A stretch of 61,256 nt of DNA, from NCBI RefSeq assembly GCF_022271435.1, contig NZ_JAFIQY010000050.1:1-61256 (forward strand), given 5' to 3'. Shown one piece after another: positions 40,912 to 50,014 of this stretch. Below the pieces are notes generated by a model, which did no database searches, was not told the DNA's origin, and saw only the letters and a list, made by a program, of their open reading frames with translations. Position numbers and translations under genes: made by a program. Within the stretch, counting starts at the first letter, position 1. The number at the start of each line of letters is the position of its first letter. This DNA is from Streptomyces monomycini. GTDB taxonomy: Bacteria; Actinomycetota; Actinomycetes; Streptomycetales; Streptomycetaceae.

Positions 40912-42162
40912 ATGTATCTCGCCACCACCGGCGCGGCCGCCGCCACCGCCCAGGTGACGCGCGGCCGCGTCGCCGGACCGGTCCTCGCGCTCGGCACGGT
41001 CAGCCTGGTCACCGACATCTCCTCCGAGATGGTCACCGCGGTGCTGCCGCTCTACTTCGTCCTCCAGCTCGGGCTCTCGCCCCTCCAGTTCGGGTTCCTG
41101 GACGGGCTCTACAACGGCGTCACCGCGCTCGTACGGCTGGCCGGCGGGCACGCCGCCGACCGCGGCGGGCGGCACAAGCTGGTGGCCGGCACCGGCTACG
41201 CGCTGTCCGCGCTGTCCCGGCTGGGCCTGCTGCTCGCGGGCGGCGGTACGGCCGGGATCAGTGCGGCCATCGCCGCCGACCGCATCGGCAAGGGCGTACG
41301 GACCGCCCCGCGCGACGCGCTGATCTCGCTCAGCAGCCCGCCCGACGCCCTGGGCCGGGCGTTCGGCGTGCACCGCGCGATGGACACCACGGGCGCGCTG
41401 CTCGGCCCGCTCGCCGCGTTCGCCCTGCTGTGGGCGACCGCGGACGCCTACGACGCGGTGTTCGTCGTCAGCTTCTGCGTCGGGCTGCTGGGCGTGCTGC
41501 TGCTGGTCGCGTTCGTCCCCGGACGAGCCGCCCTGGGTCCGGTGGCCGCGCCCGCCGCCGGACCACGGGTCCCGCTGCGCAGCAGAATCGCCGAGCCGCT
41601 GCGTGACGCCGCCTTCCGGCGCATCATGGCGGCAGCCGCCCTGCTGGGCGCCGCCACCATCGGCGACTCGTTCGTCTACCTGCTGCTCCAGAAGCAACTG
41701 GACTTCGCGGTGCGCTGGTTCCCGCTGCTGCCGCTCGGCACCGCCGCGGTCTACCTGCTGCTGGCGGTGCCCGCTGGTCGGCTCGGTGACCGCATCGGGC
41801 GGCGGGTTCCGTTCCTCTTCGGCCATGCGGCGCTCCTCGCCGCCTATCTGCTGCTGCTCACCGTCGGCGACGGCACCGTCCTGCTGGCCGGTGTGCTGGT
41901 ACTGCTCGGTGTCTTCTACGCCGCCACCGACGGTGTGCTCATGGCCCTGGCAGGGCCCGCCCTGCCCGCGGCACGGCAGGCGAGCGGCATGGCCCTGCTG
42001 CAAACGGGCCAGGCACTGAGCCGACTGCTCGCCGCGGCGGGCTTCGGCGCCGCCTGGACGCTGTGGGGCAGCCCGGCAGCGTTGGCCATCGCCGTCGTCG
42101 TCCTCGCAGCCGCCTTGGCGGGCGCCGCCGCGCTGCTTCCCCGTACAGAAAGGCGCTTCTAG
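40912..42162 (+). CDS. MFS transporter
   Basis: 416-aa carrier with about 12 membrane segments. LVTDISSEMVTAVLPLY and DRIGKGVRTAPRDALI are typical of a subgroup of bacterial MFS proteins. The stop (TAG) overlaps the GTG start of the TolB-like gene by one base. Cargo unknown. Weak ribosome site. Confidence 0.88.
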   Translation: MYLATTGAAAATAQVTRGRVAGPVLALGTVSLVTDISSEMVTAVLPLYFVLQLGLSPLQFGFLDGLYNGVTALVRLAGGHAADRGGRHKLVAGTGYALSALSRLGLLLAGGGTAGISAAIAADRIGKGVRTAPRDALISLSSPPDALGRAFGVHRAMDTTGALLGPLAAFALLWATADAYDAVFVVSFCVGLLGVLLLVAFVPGRAALGPVAAPAAGPRVPLRSRIAEPLRDAAFRRIMAAAALLGAATIGDSFVYLLLQKQLDFAVRWFPLLPLGTAAVYLLLAVPAGRLGDRIGRRVPFLFGHAALLAAYLLLLTVGDGTVLLAGVLVLLGVFYAATDGVLMALAGPALPAARQASGMALLQTGQALSRLLAAAGFGAAWTLWGSPAALAIAVVVLAAALAGAAALLPRTERRF

Positions 42163-43286
42163 TGGTCATGACGGACAGGGCGGACCCACCGGAGACGGAG
42201 GCGGGGGACGTGAGGGACGAAGCCCGTAAGAGCCGCCCAGGCGGCTTCTCGATGCGCGCCCGCATCATTGCCATCGCGGTGGCCACGGCCGTCCTCACGA
42301 CGGTCGCCGTGGTCTACACGGTGACGGCGGCCCGGCGCGCCGATTCCGCCGATCCTCCTTCGGCGTTCGGCCTGGACCGCGGGCAGTTGTACTTCCGCAG
42401 CACGCGGGACGGGGACGGCGCCGGCCGGGTCGCCCGCCTGGCCGCCGCTGCCTCCGGGCCTTCCGCCCACGGCGCCGCCGCCATGAGCGCGGCAGCGGCC
42501 CCGGCGCCGGACCACCGCACCACCGGAGGCCCCTCCTGCGAGCGCTTCCACGCGGCCGGGGGCACCGCCCTGTGCCTCCAGCGCCGCCCCGGCATTCCCC
42601 CGGCCTCGTACGCCGTCGTGCTGGACGGGCGGCTGCGCGAGAAGCGCCGGATCGCGCTCACCGGCATCCCCAACCGGGCGCGGGTCTCCGCCTCCGGCCG
42701 GATGCTGTCCTGGACGATGTTCGCCACCGGCGACTCGTACGCCACCACGTCCTTCTCCACCCGTACCTCGATCCTCGACACCCGCACCGGCTACCTGATC
42801 AAGAACATGGAGGACATCCCGCTCATCCTCGACGGCCGCCGCTACCACTCCCCCGACGTCAACTACTGGGGCGTCACCTTCGCCCGCGACGACAACCGCT
42901 TCTACGCCACCGTCTCCACCAAGGGCCGCACCTACCTCGTCGAGGGCGACATGCGCCGCTGGACGGCCCGGACCCTGCGCGAGAACCTGGAGTGCCCGTC
43001 CCTCTCGCCCGACAACACCCGCCTCGCCTTCAAGAAGCGGGTACGGGAAGGGGCCCGCGACCCCTGGCGGCTGTACGTGCTCGACCTGCGCACGATGCGC
43101 GAGCACCCGCTCGCGGAGCAGCGCAGCGTGGACGACCAGGCGGCCTGGCTGGACGACCACACGCTCGGCTACGCGCTGCCGGGCAGCGGCGGCGAGGGCA
43201 GCGACATCTGGACCGTACCGGCGGACGGCACCGGCAGTCCGGCGCTACGGGTGGCGGGGGCGTCGTCGCCGGCGCTGGTGCGCTGA
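42162..43286 (+). CDS. TolB-like beta-propeller protein with N-terminal membrane anchor
   Basis: 374-aa protein. A single membrane segment (IIAIAVATAVLTTVAVVYTV, about 32-51) is followed by an extracytoplasmic WD40-like PD40 propeller with repeats such as GLDRGQLYFRSTRDG, NRARVSASGRMLSWTMFA and ECPSLSPDNTRLAFK. GTG 42162 (GAAAGG 8 nt upstream) is preferred; ATG 42168 is close. Pairing of MFS carrier and TolB-like protein recurs in Streptomyces, so they may work together. No enzymatic motif is seen. Confidence 0.82.
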   Translation: MVMTDRADPPETEAGDVRDEARKSRPGGFSMRARIIAIAVATAVLTTVAVVYTVTAARRADSADPPSAFGLDRGQLYFRSTRDGDGAGRVARLAAAASGPSAHGAAAMSAAAAPAPDHRTTGGPSCERFHAAGGTALCLQRRPGIPPASYAVVLDGRLREKRRIALTGIPNRARVSASGRMLSWTMFATGDSYATTSFSTRTSILDTRTGYLIKNMEDIPLILDGRRYHSPDVNYWGVTFARDDNRFYATVSTKGRTYLVEGDMRRWTARTLRENLECPSLSPDNTRLAFKKRVREGARDPWRLYVLDLRTMREHPLAEQRSVDDQAAWLDDHTLGYALPGSGGEGSDIWTVPADGTGSPALRVAGASSPALVR

Positions 43287-43381
43287 GCGGGGGCGCGTCG
43301 GGGCAGGCCGGGCCGGGTCAGGGCGGTCCGGTCCGGGGGCGTGTCCACGGTCAGAGGCCGTGTCCTGTCTGGCCCCGGGCG

Positions 43382-44074
43382 TCAGTCCGCCGCCTGCGGG
43401 CCCTTGGCGGTGCACAGGCGCGGCGCGTTCCCGGCCGCCGCCACCGGTCCGTCGAGCCGGTCCGCCAGATCCCGCGCCCAGTCCGCCAGTCCGGGGACGT
43501 CGATGTCGTACGGAACGGTGTCCGCGTACGGGGCGATGGCGCCGGCGCCCCGGAGCAGCAGGGCCGCGCCGCCCTTGGTGTTGCCCCGGGCGGCGTGGGT
43601 CAGGCCGACGGCGAGCTGGGCGAGGCCGCGCCACAGCTGCCGCTCCGGTTCGGGCGACATCTTCCAGGCGTCCTCCAGCACCTCGTGGGCGTGGAAGGGC
43701 AGACCGCGGTCCAGGAGGTCCTGGGCTTCGGTGAGCGCCTCGCGGGGGCTGCGTTCGACGCCTTCGGGCTGGCGGGCCACGCCCGGCGTGCCGTACGGGA
43801 GCGGGCGTCCGAGACCGTCCCGCGGCCGGGCGTTGCGGGCCCGGCCTTCGGGGTCGCGGTCCCGGGCGGCCGGGGCTTCGTCCGTTCCTTCGTTCGGGGC
43901 GCGGGCAGCCATGGTCCGTCCTTCCGGTTCGGGGGCGTGCGCCACGGCAGCGGCGCTCCCCGCTCCGCAGTGTTCGCAGCCGGGCTCCGCCGGCCGGTCC
44001 GTGATCCGGCCGCACTCCTGGCACACCTGGTCCAGCCAGCAGGCCGGGTCACCGCCCTCGTCGCGTCGTGTCAC
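43382..44074 (-). CDS. DUF309 protein with N-terminal zinc ribbon
   Basis: 230-aa protein. The N-terminus (WLDQVCQECGRITDRPAEPGCEHCG) has two CxxC pairs of a zinc ribbon, which in many streptomycetes is a separate small protein. The C-terminal part is a DUF309 helical domain (REALTEAQDLLDRGLPFHAHEVLEDAWK). No stop separates them, so it may be a natural fusion. ATG 43912 has a good ribosome site (GAAGGA) and would yield only the DUF309 domain (176 aa), so two products are possible. Function unknown. GTG 44074 itself lacks a Shine-Dalgarno. Confidence 0.7.
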   Translation of the reverse strand: MTRRDEGGDPACWLDQVCQECGRITDRPAEPGCEHCGAGSAAAVAHAPEPEGRTMAARAPNEGTDEAPAARDRDPEGRARNARPRDGLGRPLPYGTPGVARQPEGVERSPREALTEAQDLLDRGLPFHAHEVLEDAWKMSPEPERQLWRGLAQLAVGLTHAARGNTKGGAALLLRGAGAIAPYADTVPYDIDVPGLADWARDLADRLDGPVAAAGNAPRLCTAKGPQAAD

Positions 44075-44242
44075 GTTCACGGTTCGATTGTGCAGCGTGC
44101 GACGGCACGGTATGCGCACGGGGCGGTGTGCGCACCGTACGGAGGGGCCGGACCCGGTACGGAGGGCGCCCGGCCCGGCCGCGTCATTGGCCGGATTTCG
44201 ACGGTGCCGCGCACCCGCCTGCGACGGGTGGTGCGCCGCCGG

Positions 44243-45493
44243 TCAGGAGCCGCCCCCGGGCGTGCGCCGGCCGCGTACGTACATGCGCCAGCCGAAGACC
44301 GCGCCCACCGCCAGGGCGACGGCGAAGCCTCCGGCCACCGCCCACCCCGTGGTCTGCGACCACCGGCCGGGTTCCCGGGAGACCTGCGCGGCGACCGGCC
44401 GCACGGAGGCGGAGGAGCGCTCGGCGCCGCTCCGCGCTCCGTCGGCCGAGGGGGCGGCCCGGCCGCCCGGCGCGGCGGCCACGAGGGAGCCGACCGGGCG
44501 GGCCTTGCCCGCGGCACGGAATCCCCAGTCCAGCAGCGAAGCCGCCTCGTGGTACACGGCGTTGGACGCGCCCGACTGCGGATTCAGCACGGTCACCAGC
44601 AGCGTCCGGCCGCCCCGTTCGGCCGCGGCGATCAGCGTGTTGCCCGCGTTGCTGGTGTAACCGTTCTTCACACCGACGATGCCCGGATAGCGCCGCAGCC
44701 CGTCCGCGCCGGACAGCAGCCGGTTGGTGTTCTGGATCTCGAACGAGGGACTGCCCTTGCTGGGGAACCGGGCCGTCGTCGTGGCGCAGTACCTGGCGAA
44801 GTCGGTGTGGGCGAGGCCCGCGCGCCCGAAGACGCTCAGGTCGTACGCCGAGGACACCTGCCCCGGGCTGTCGTACCCGTCCGGGGACTTCACCGAGGTG
44901 TCGCGGGCGCCCAGTTGCCGCGCCCTGGCCTGCATCTCGCGGGCGGTGGCCGTCCAGCCGCCGTTCATCGCGGCGAGCACCCGTACGGCGTCGTTGCCGG
45001 AGCGCAGGAAGACCCCGCGCCACAGGTCGGCGACCTGGTAGCTGCGGCCCTCCTTGAGGCCGACGAGGCTGCTGCCCGGGCCGATGCCCGCCAGTTCCTC
45101 CGGGGTGACCTTGTGCACGGCTGCCGCGCGGAACTTCGGCAGCACGGTGACCGCGAACAGGGTCTTGAGGGTGCTGGCCGGCGCGAGTCGCTGATGCGCG
45201 TTCCTGGCCGCCAGGACGTCGCCCGTACGGACGTCGGTCACCGTCCAGGCGCGGGCCGACACGCCGTCGGGCAGCGCGGGGGCTCCTGCCCCCGCCACCG
45301 TGCGCCCCGTACGGTCCCCCAGCTGGTCCGCCACCTGCCCCTTGGCCGCTCCCGCCCCCGGGTCCACGGCCAGCCGGCCCACCGCCGCCTGCTCGGCGTG
45401 GCCCACCGCCGGTATGGAGGTGAGCATCAGCCCGGTGGCGGCGACGACGGCCAGCACACCGGCTTTCCGGGACAGAAGCGTCTCAAGTGCCAT
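44243..45493 (-). CDS. Serine-type D-Ala-D-Ala carboxypeptidase (penicillin-binding)
   Basis: 416-aa class C-type low-molecular-weight PBP. An N-terminal signal (AGVLAVVAATGLMLTSIPAVGHA) leads to the SxxK motif in ASTLK (about 106), SGN in LRSGNDA (about 165) and KNG in GVKNGYTSNAGN (about 275; KTG is the common form). A hydrophobic C-terminal segment (WAVAGGFAVALAVGAVFGW) and RMYVRGRR anchor it to the membrane. It trims peptidoglycan pentapeptides. Confidence 0.9.
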   Translation of the reverse strand: MALETLLSRKAGVLAVVAATGLMLTSIPAVGHAEQAAVGRLAVDPGAGAAKGQVADQLGDRTGRTVAGAGAPALPDGVSARAWTVTDVRTGDVLAARNAHQRLAPASTLKTLFAVTVLPKFRAAAVHKVTPEELAGIGPGSSLVGLKEGRSYQVADLWRGVFLRSGNDAVRVLAAMNGGWTATAREMQARARQLGARDTSVKSPDGYDSPGQVSSAYDLSVFGRAGLAHTDFARYCATTTARFPSKGSPSFEIQNTNRLLSGADGLRRYPGIVGVKNGYTSNAGNTLIAAAERGGRTLLVTVLNPQSGASNAVYHEAASLLDWGFRAAGKARPVGSLVAAAPGGRAAPSADGARSGAERSSASVRPVAAQVSREPGRWSQTTGWAVAGGFAVALAVGAVFGWRMYVRGRRTPGGGS

Positions 45494-45830
45494 GCCTTCA
45501 CGCTAGGAAGCACGCACTTCGCCCGCAGAGGGACCTACGCCAGACGGCCGAAGCGCCGGACCCGGCACCACGAAGGCCGAACCCGGCACATCAGAGGCCA
45601 AAGGCTCACGGGCGGCCACGGCGGCGGGAGCGGCCCGGCCGGCCCGCGGCACGGCAAGGGGAGCACATCCACCCCGTACGCACCTCATGCGCACCCCGCG
45701 CACACGCCGCACCCACCCCGTACGCACGAGGACCCGCCCGGTGCGACGGGGGATGCACACCGGGCGGGCCTCACGACCTTTCTACCGCATGAAGGAACGG
45801 TTATGCCTCAAAAACTTGTTCGTCCCGCGA
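45494..45830. other. Intergenic region between P450 end and carboxypeptidase start
   Basis: No gene seen. It holds the hairpin at 45733-45768, two copies of CACCCCGTACGCAC (near 45670 and 45714), and the promoter side of the carboxypeptidase gene, in which no clear -10/-35 pair stands out. Confidence 0.5.
45733..45768 (-). terminator. Hairpin terminator of the P450 gene
   Basis: CCCGCCCGGTG (45733-45743) and CACCGGGCGGG (45758-45768) are perfect arms with a 14-nt loop, 63 nt after the P450 stop codon. A T-run (GACCTTTCTACC) lies to its right on the plus strand. Confidence 0.65.
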
Positions 45831-47132
45831 TTACCAGGCGACGGGGAGCGAGATCAAGCCATGTGCGCGCAGCGTCCGGCGGTGGCGCAGCGCGGCCCGC
45901 GGAACGTCCAGCCGCAGACCGGGAAAACGGCTGATGAGAGCGGCCAGCGCGGTCTCCGTCTCCATCCGCCCCAGCGCCGCGCCGAGGCAGTAGTGGATGC
46001 CGTGCCCGAACGTGAGGTGGCCCCCGGCGTCCCGGCCCGGATCCAGCGTGCCGGCGTCCGGGAAGCGGTGCGGGTCCCGGTTGGCGGAGGCAAGGGAGAG
46101 CAGCACGGTCTCCCCCTGCGGCACCCGCACGCCACCAATTTCCACGTCCTCGACGGGGAACCGGCGGATGGCCAGCGAGACCGGCCCGTCGTAGCGGGCG
46201 AACTCCTCCACGGCCTTCGGCAGTTCGGCCGGATCCGCACGCAACGTTCTGAGCCGTTCGGGGTGGTCCAGCAGGGCGAGTACGGAATTGCCGATGAGGT
46301 GGACGGTGTTCTCGTAGCCGGCGAGGAGCAGGAGGAAGGCCAGCGAGGTCAGCTCGTCCTCGGTCAGCCGGTCCGCGCCGGCGTCCGGGTCCGCACCGAG
46401 GTCCGGGCGCGCACCGGCGTCCGGGCGCGCACCGGCGTCCGGGGCCGCACCGCCGTCCGCCGCCCCCTCCGTACCGCCGTCCCTGACCATGATCAGGTCG
46501 GACAGCAGGTCGTCCCCCGGCGCGGTCCGCTTGGCCGCGATCAGGCCGGTGTAGTACCGCATCATCGCCCCGACGGCCTCCTTCGTCTGCTCCGGCCGGG
46601 CCGGGTCGGGCGTGAACATCGCGTCCGTCCAGCTCCGGAAGTCCGGGCGGTCCCGCTCCGGTACGCCGAGCAGGTCGCAGATGACGACGATGGGCAGCGG
46701 ACCAGCGTAACTCGCCATCAGGTCGGCCCGGCCGGCCTCCGCCACCGCGTCCAGCAGCCCGTCCGCGAGCCGCCGCACGGGCTCCCGCAGCTTCTCGACC
46801 CGGGCGGGGGTGAACGCCTTCGCCACCAGGCGGCGCACCCGCGTATGGTCCGGCGGATCCATGTTGAGCAGGTTCGCGTCCAGCGCGGGCGGCAGCGAGA
46901 ACCCGCGATAGCCGCTCCGGGCATGGCACTTGTCGAGCGAGAGCCGCGGGTCGGACAGTCCGCAGCGCACGTCCTCGTACCGGGTCACCAGCCACGCGGG
47001 CTGCCCGTCGGGGCCGGCGATGCGGTGTACGGGTCCGGCGTCCCGCAACGCCGCGTAACCGGCGTACGGATCGTCCAGAAGGTGCGTCACGTCGATGAGG
47101 TCGTCGGGGCCGGTCTCGGCGGTGTTCTGCAT
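45831..47132 (-). CDS. Cytochrome P450 (CYP107-like) with a hexapeptide-repeat insert
   Basis: 433-aa P450. Heme-binding loop FGHGIHYCLGA, I-helix oxygen groove AGYENT (the acid-alcohol pair is replaced by Glu-Asn), and K-helix EEFAR. A 24-residue Pro/Asp/Ala/Gly repeat (PDAGAR twice, PDLGAD, PDAGAD) is inserted just before the I helix. ATG 47132 has no clear ribosome site. No ferredoxin or biosynthetic enzyme is adjacent. Neighbours upstream are a MAB_1171c-like protein and its small partner, a grouping seen with orphan P450s in streptomycetes. Confidence 0.9.
   Translation of the reverse strand: MQNTAETGPDDLIDVTHLLDDPYAGYAALRDAGPVHRIAGPDGQPAWLVTRYEDVRCGLSDPRLSLDKCHARSGYRGFSLPPALDANLLNMDPPDHTRVRRLVAKAFTPARVEKLREPVRRLADGLLDAVAEAGRADLMASYAGPLPIVVICDLLGVPERDRPDFRSWTDAMFTPDPARPEQTKEAVGAMMRYYTGLIAAKRTAPGDDLLSDLIMVRDGGTEGAADGGAAPDAGARPDAGARPDLGADPDAGADRLTEDELTSLAFLLLLAGYENTVHLIGNSVLALLDHPERLRTLRADPAELPKAVEEFARYDGPVSLAIRRFPVEDVEIGGVRVPQGETVLLSLASANRDPHRFPDAGTLDPGRDAGGHLTFGHGIHYCLGAALGRMETETALAALISRFPGLRLDVPRAALRHRRTLRAHGLISLPVAW
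46378..46449. repeat. 18-bp tandem repeat in the P450 gene
   Basis: Four 18-bp units encode PDAGAR-type hexapeptides, with a degenerate fifth unit following. In frame, so copy-number change would only lengthen or shorten the loop. Confidence 0.8.
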
Positions 47133-47586
47133 GGTGCACGACTCTAGACACGGCGCCCGCCGGCGCGGTCGGCGCCCGCCGTACCACTCGTGAGAACCCG
47201 CCGGGCGCACGGCCCGGCGCGGCAGCCGGCTTCGGCCCAGGTACTTCACACAGCACTCGCTACGGAAGTCGTCATGGTCCGGGTCGGTGGCGAAGCCCCG
47301 GGCACCGGGTGGCAGGTCACCGGTGAGCGAGGGCGGACGCGCCAGGCAGCGACCGGCATCGAGGATGCCGGACAGGCCGCCGGCCTGCGCAGCGGGGTTG
47401 ACGTACTTCCTCAGGCTTCGTTCCCGCTCGTGACGCTCCGCCGGCCGGCCCACCGTCGCACGGCTCCCCGAGATCGTGAACGGAACATCCGCGGCGCAGT
47501 ACTCGCCGCGGCGCTCCGACGGGGCCGCGGGCACGCGTGGCCACGTCGGAGTCACCGTGTGCGCAACCGGCACGTGCAGGACGAAC
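47133..47586. other. 454-bp region without a confident gene
   Basis: The P450 frame stays open through this region to 47573. Codons there have moderately high third-position GC and the text includes SLTGDLPPGARGFATDPDHDDF and CCVKYLG, so a decayed or short upstream gene cannot be excluded. I found no ribosome site placing a start and no recognised family. No clear promoter. Confidence 0.35.
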
Positions 47587-48891
47587 TCAGTGCCGCTGCA
47601 TGGCGCTGCGCTGCCGTAGCTCGGTGAGTACCGTGTCCGTCAGCGGTGAGTGGTAGACGTCCGCGACACGCGCCAAGTGCTCGAACTCTGTCGCGAGTTC
47701 GGCCACGCCTTCGGTACGGGGGCAACCTGCCCGGCCGTGCGGCAGCTGCTCCCGGCCTTCGGCCGTGCCCTGCGGCGAGCGCTCCCCCGCACGCTCCTCG
47801 GCCCTCACCACCACGCTGTCGGAACCGAGGACGGGCACGAGACCGATCGCCCGGTTCTCCAGCCCGCGGCGCAGGGCGGCCGCCTCCGCGACGGCCGCCA
47901 GCTGACGTTCGTCCGCCACGACCGCGCGCCCCCGCTCCCGCGCGATGTCGATGGTGTCCGACTCCACGTACCGCCGGATGCCGCGTTGCACGTCCCGGAT
48001 CTCCGCCATCTGCCGGTCGGCGCGCCGCTGGAGGCCGGTGAGCCCCCACCGGCCGGCCCCGGCCGGACGCCGCGCGGCCACCTCGGGAGCCCGCGCGGCG
48101 ACGTCCTTCCACAGCGGATGCAGACGGCGCAGCCGGCGCCAGGCGTACGCCCGGGTGCCGGCGGCCGGCAGCGCGAGTCCGGCCAGTACCAGGGCCGCGG
48201 CGACCGTAGCGCTCAGCGGCGCCACCCCGTTGGAGAGCCACAGCGCCTCGTGCCCGGCCCAGGACAGCACGGAGCCGGCCAGCTTGCAGGCGCAGTACAC
48301 CAGGCCGATCCAGCAGCCCGTGGCGAGCACCCGCAGGCCGCGGGCGAGCCAGGACGGACCGACCTGGCGGGCGTAGCGCGGGCAGAGGGTGCCCAGGCCC
48401 GCGAGGCTCGTGCCGAAGATGGCCAGGTACAGCACCAGGAACGTCATCACTCCCGGCGACGCCGTGTACGCGGTGGTGAAGTCGCGTGGGTGTTCCACGC
48501 CGTCCGCCCGCCCGGCGGCGAAGCACAGGACCGCGGCCGCCCAGGCGACGGCCACCACCGCCACGGCCACGCGGGAGCGCGCCCGGGCCCGCGCCCGGCC
48601 TTCCGCTCCCGTGCCGCTGTTCCAGCGCAGCAGCAGGACGAACGCGCCGGCCGCGAAGACCACGACCGCGGAGTGGAGGAGGACCATCGACAGGTTCGGC
48701 ACCCCGGTCAGCCGGTCGCATCCCTCGTAGACGCTGGGGGCGGAGAAGACGAACACCGTCGCGACGCCCGCGCTCATCACACACGTCAGGCCCAGGTCCG
48801 TATTGCCGCGGTCGCCGAGCCAGGCGCGCGCCTTGAAGGCGACGACGGTCCAGGCCGCCCCGCCGAAACACAGGTACAGCACGTCAAACAC
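47587..48891 (-). CDS. MAB_1171c-like integral membrane protein
   Basis: 434-aa protein. Seven or so membrane segments fill the first 260 residues, followed by a soluble helical tail (RRADRQMAEIRDVQRGIRRYV to HLARVADVYHSPLTDTVLTELRQ). This layout and the ending match the MAB_1171c family, which often occurs near XRE regulators and P450s and has no proven function. GTG 48891 overlaps the stop of the upstream small gene by 8 nt. Its stop is 454 nt before the P450 start on the same strand. Confidence 0.75.
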   Translation of the reverse strand: MFDVLYLCFGGAAWTVVAFKARAWLGDRGNTDLGLTCVMSAGVATVFVFSAPSVYEGCDRLTGVPNLSMVLLHSAVVVFAAGAFVLLLRWNSGTGAEGRARARARSRVAVAVVAVAWAAAVLCFAAGRADGVEHPRDFTTAYTASPGVMTFLVLYLAIFGTSLAGLGTLCPRYARQVGPSWLARGLRVLATGCWIGLVYCACKLAGSVLSWAGHEALWLSNGVAPLSATVAAALVLAGLALPAAGTRAYAWRRLRRLHPLWKDVAARAPEVAARRPAGAGRWGLTGLQRRADRQMAEIRDVQRGIRRYVESDTIDIARERGRAVVADERQLAAVAEAAALRRGLENRAIGLVPVLGSDSVVVRAEERAGERSPQGTAEGREQLPHGRAGCPRTEGVAELATEFEHLARVADVYHSPLTDTVLTELRQRSAMQRH

Positions 48892-49198
48892 CCGTTCCCC
48901 CGTCCGTGTCAGCTGTGCCGGCGCCGCTCGCGGCGTCGTCCTTCCCGTCGACGCCGCCCGCGCGCCCCGCGCCGTTCCGCTCGGTGCGCCGGTGCCGCGG
49001 CGCGGGTTCCAGGGACGCGGCCAGGTCAGCGGCGCACACGTCCGCCGGGACCGTCGGGACGGGCAGGTCCCGTTCGGTGATCAGTCGCCGGTCCAGGTAC
49101 CGTTCGCGCCGGGCCCACGCGCCCGCGCGCAGGCGGCCCCACCGTCTCGTACGCACGTTCCGCGCCCCGTTACCGGTCCGCGCGCCCCCCATCAGCAT
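48884..49198 (-). CDS. Small basic protein of unknown function
   Basis: 104-aa ORF from ATG 49198 (GGGGGG upstream). It is Arg-rich at the N-terminus (RTRRWGRLRAGAWARRERYLDRRL, broken by the family text ITERDLPVP) and acidic/Gly-rich at the C-terminus. It overlaps the MAB_1171c-like gene by 8 nt, which is the main support for reality. Longer starts exist up to about 49486. I do not recognise the family, though small proteins at this position beside MAB_1171c genes are common. Confidence 0.45.
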   Translation of the reverse strand: MLMGGARTGNGARNVRTRRWGRLRAGAWARRERYLDRRLITERDLPVPTVPADVCAADLAASLEPAPRHRRTERNGAGRAGGVDGKDDAASGAGTADTDGGTGV

Positions 49199-49507
49199 CT
49201 GCCCCCCGGCGGTGCTCCCCCGGATCCCGGCCGCCCGCGCCCCGCACGCAGTTACCACCGCCGAAACCGCAGCCCGCATCCTGTCACGCACGCGATATCG
49301 CGCACCAGTGCACTTACGGACAGCGAAAAGCGCGGGGACCACGTCCCATGACCAAGGATTCCCAGCCGGGGACAGCTCGAACGGCCAGGACCCGGCCCGG
49401 CCCGGACCGCGACCGTCCGCCGCGGCCGGGCCGCGACATGACCGAAAGAACACGGAAAACAGCCCCCGGCCTGAGATTTCTCCCAAGCCGGAGGCTGTTC
49501 CGTCCAG
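49199..49507. other. Intergenic region upstream of the small basic gene, with tRNA terminator
   Basis: Apart from the hairpin at 49454-49500 nothing gene-like is seen. The leftward promoter for the small basic gene must lie here, but I cannot place it with confidence. Confidence 0.45.
49454..49500 (-). terminator. Terminator of tRNA-Pro
   Basis: On the minus strand AACAGCCTCCGGCT pairs with AGGCCGGGGGCTGTT through a short loop and is followed by TTTCC. It begins 8 nt past the tRNA 3' end. Confidence 0.75.
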
Positions 49508-49581
<74 letters not shown>

Positions 49582-49720
49582 ATGCCCGGTCTGTCCGGTT
49601 TTCCCCGGCCGACCGCGCAGAAAGAACAATACCGCATGTCAGGGGGTGTCCGCCGCCAGGTTCGGCGCGACGGTCCCGCCCGGCCGCTCCGATCCGGCAC
49701 CACGGCGGGACGCTACGCGC

Positions 49721-50014
49721 ATGACCACTCCATCGATACAGCGGCCGACGACCACCGCCTTCTTCGTGCAGTCCGCGATCTCGTTCGGGCTCTCCCTGGT
49801 CGCCCTGATGATCGGGATCGCCAAGCTGCCCGTGGGCGCCTGGGAGCGCGGGTTCCTCGGGCTCGGGCTGGTCTTCGTGGTCTCGTCGGCGTTCACGCTG
49901 GCCAAGTGCGTACGGGACCGGCAGGAGGTCGAGGAGGTCACCAACCGGGTGGACAAGGCGAGGATCGACAAGCTGCTGATCGAGCAGGACGTGTTCAAGC
50001 CGGGTCAGGTGTGA
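49721..50014 (+). CDS. YiaA/YiaB-type small membrane protein
   Basis: 97-aa protein with two hydrophobic segments (AISFGLSLVALMIGIAKLPV and FLGLGLVFVVSSAFTLAKCV) and a charged C-terminal helix (RDRQEVEEVTNRVDKARIDKLL), typical of the YiaA/YiaB domain. Function unknown; expected in the cytoplasmic membrane. ATG 49721 has only a weak GGCGGGA upstream. Its last 20 nt overlap the end of soxR on the other strand. Confidence 0.8.
   Translation: MTTPSIQRPTTTAFFVQSAISFGLSLVALMIGIAKLPVGAWERGFLGLGLVFVVSSAFTLAKCVRDRQEVEEVTNRVDKARIDKLLIEQDVFKPGQV

Noticed and set aside
45831..47132. Biosynthetic gene cluster around the P450
   Set aside because: No core synthase, ligase or tailoring set next to it; nor near the acyl-CoA dehydrogenase.
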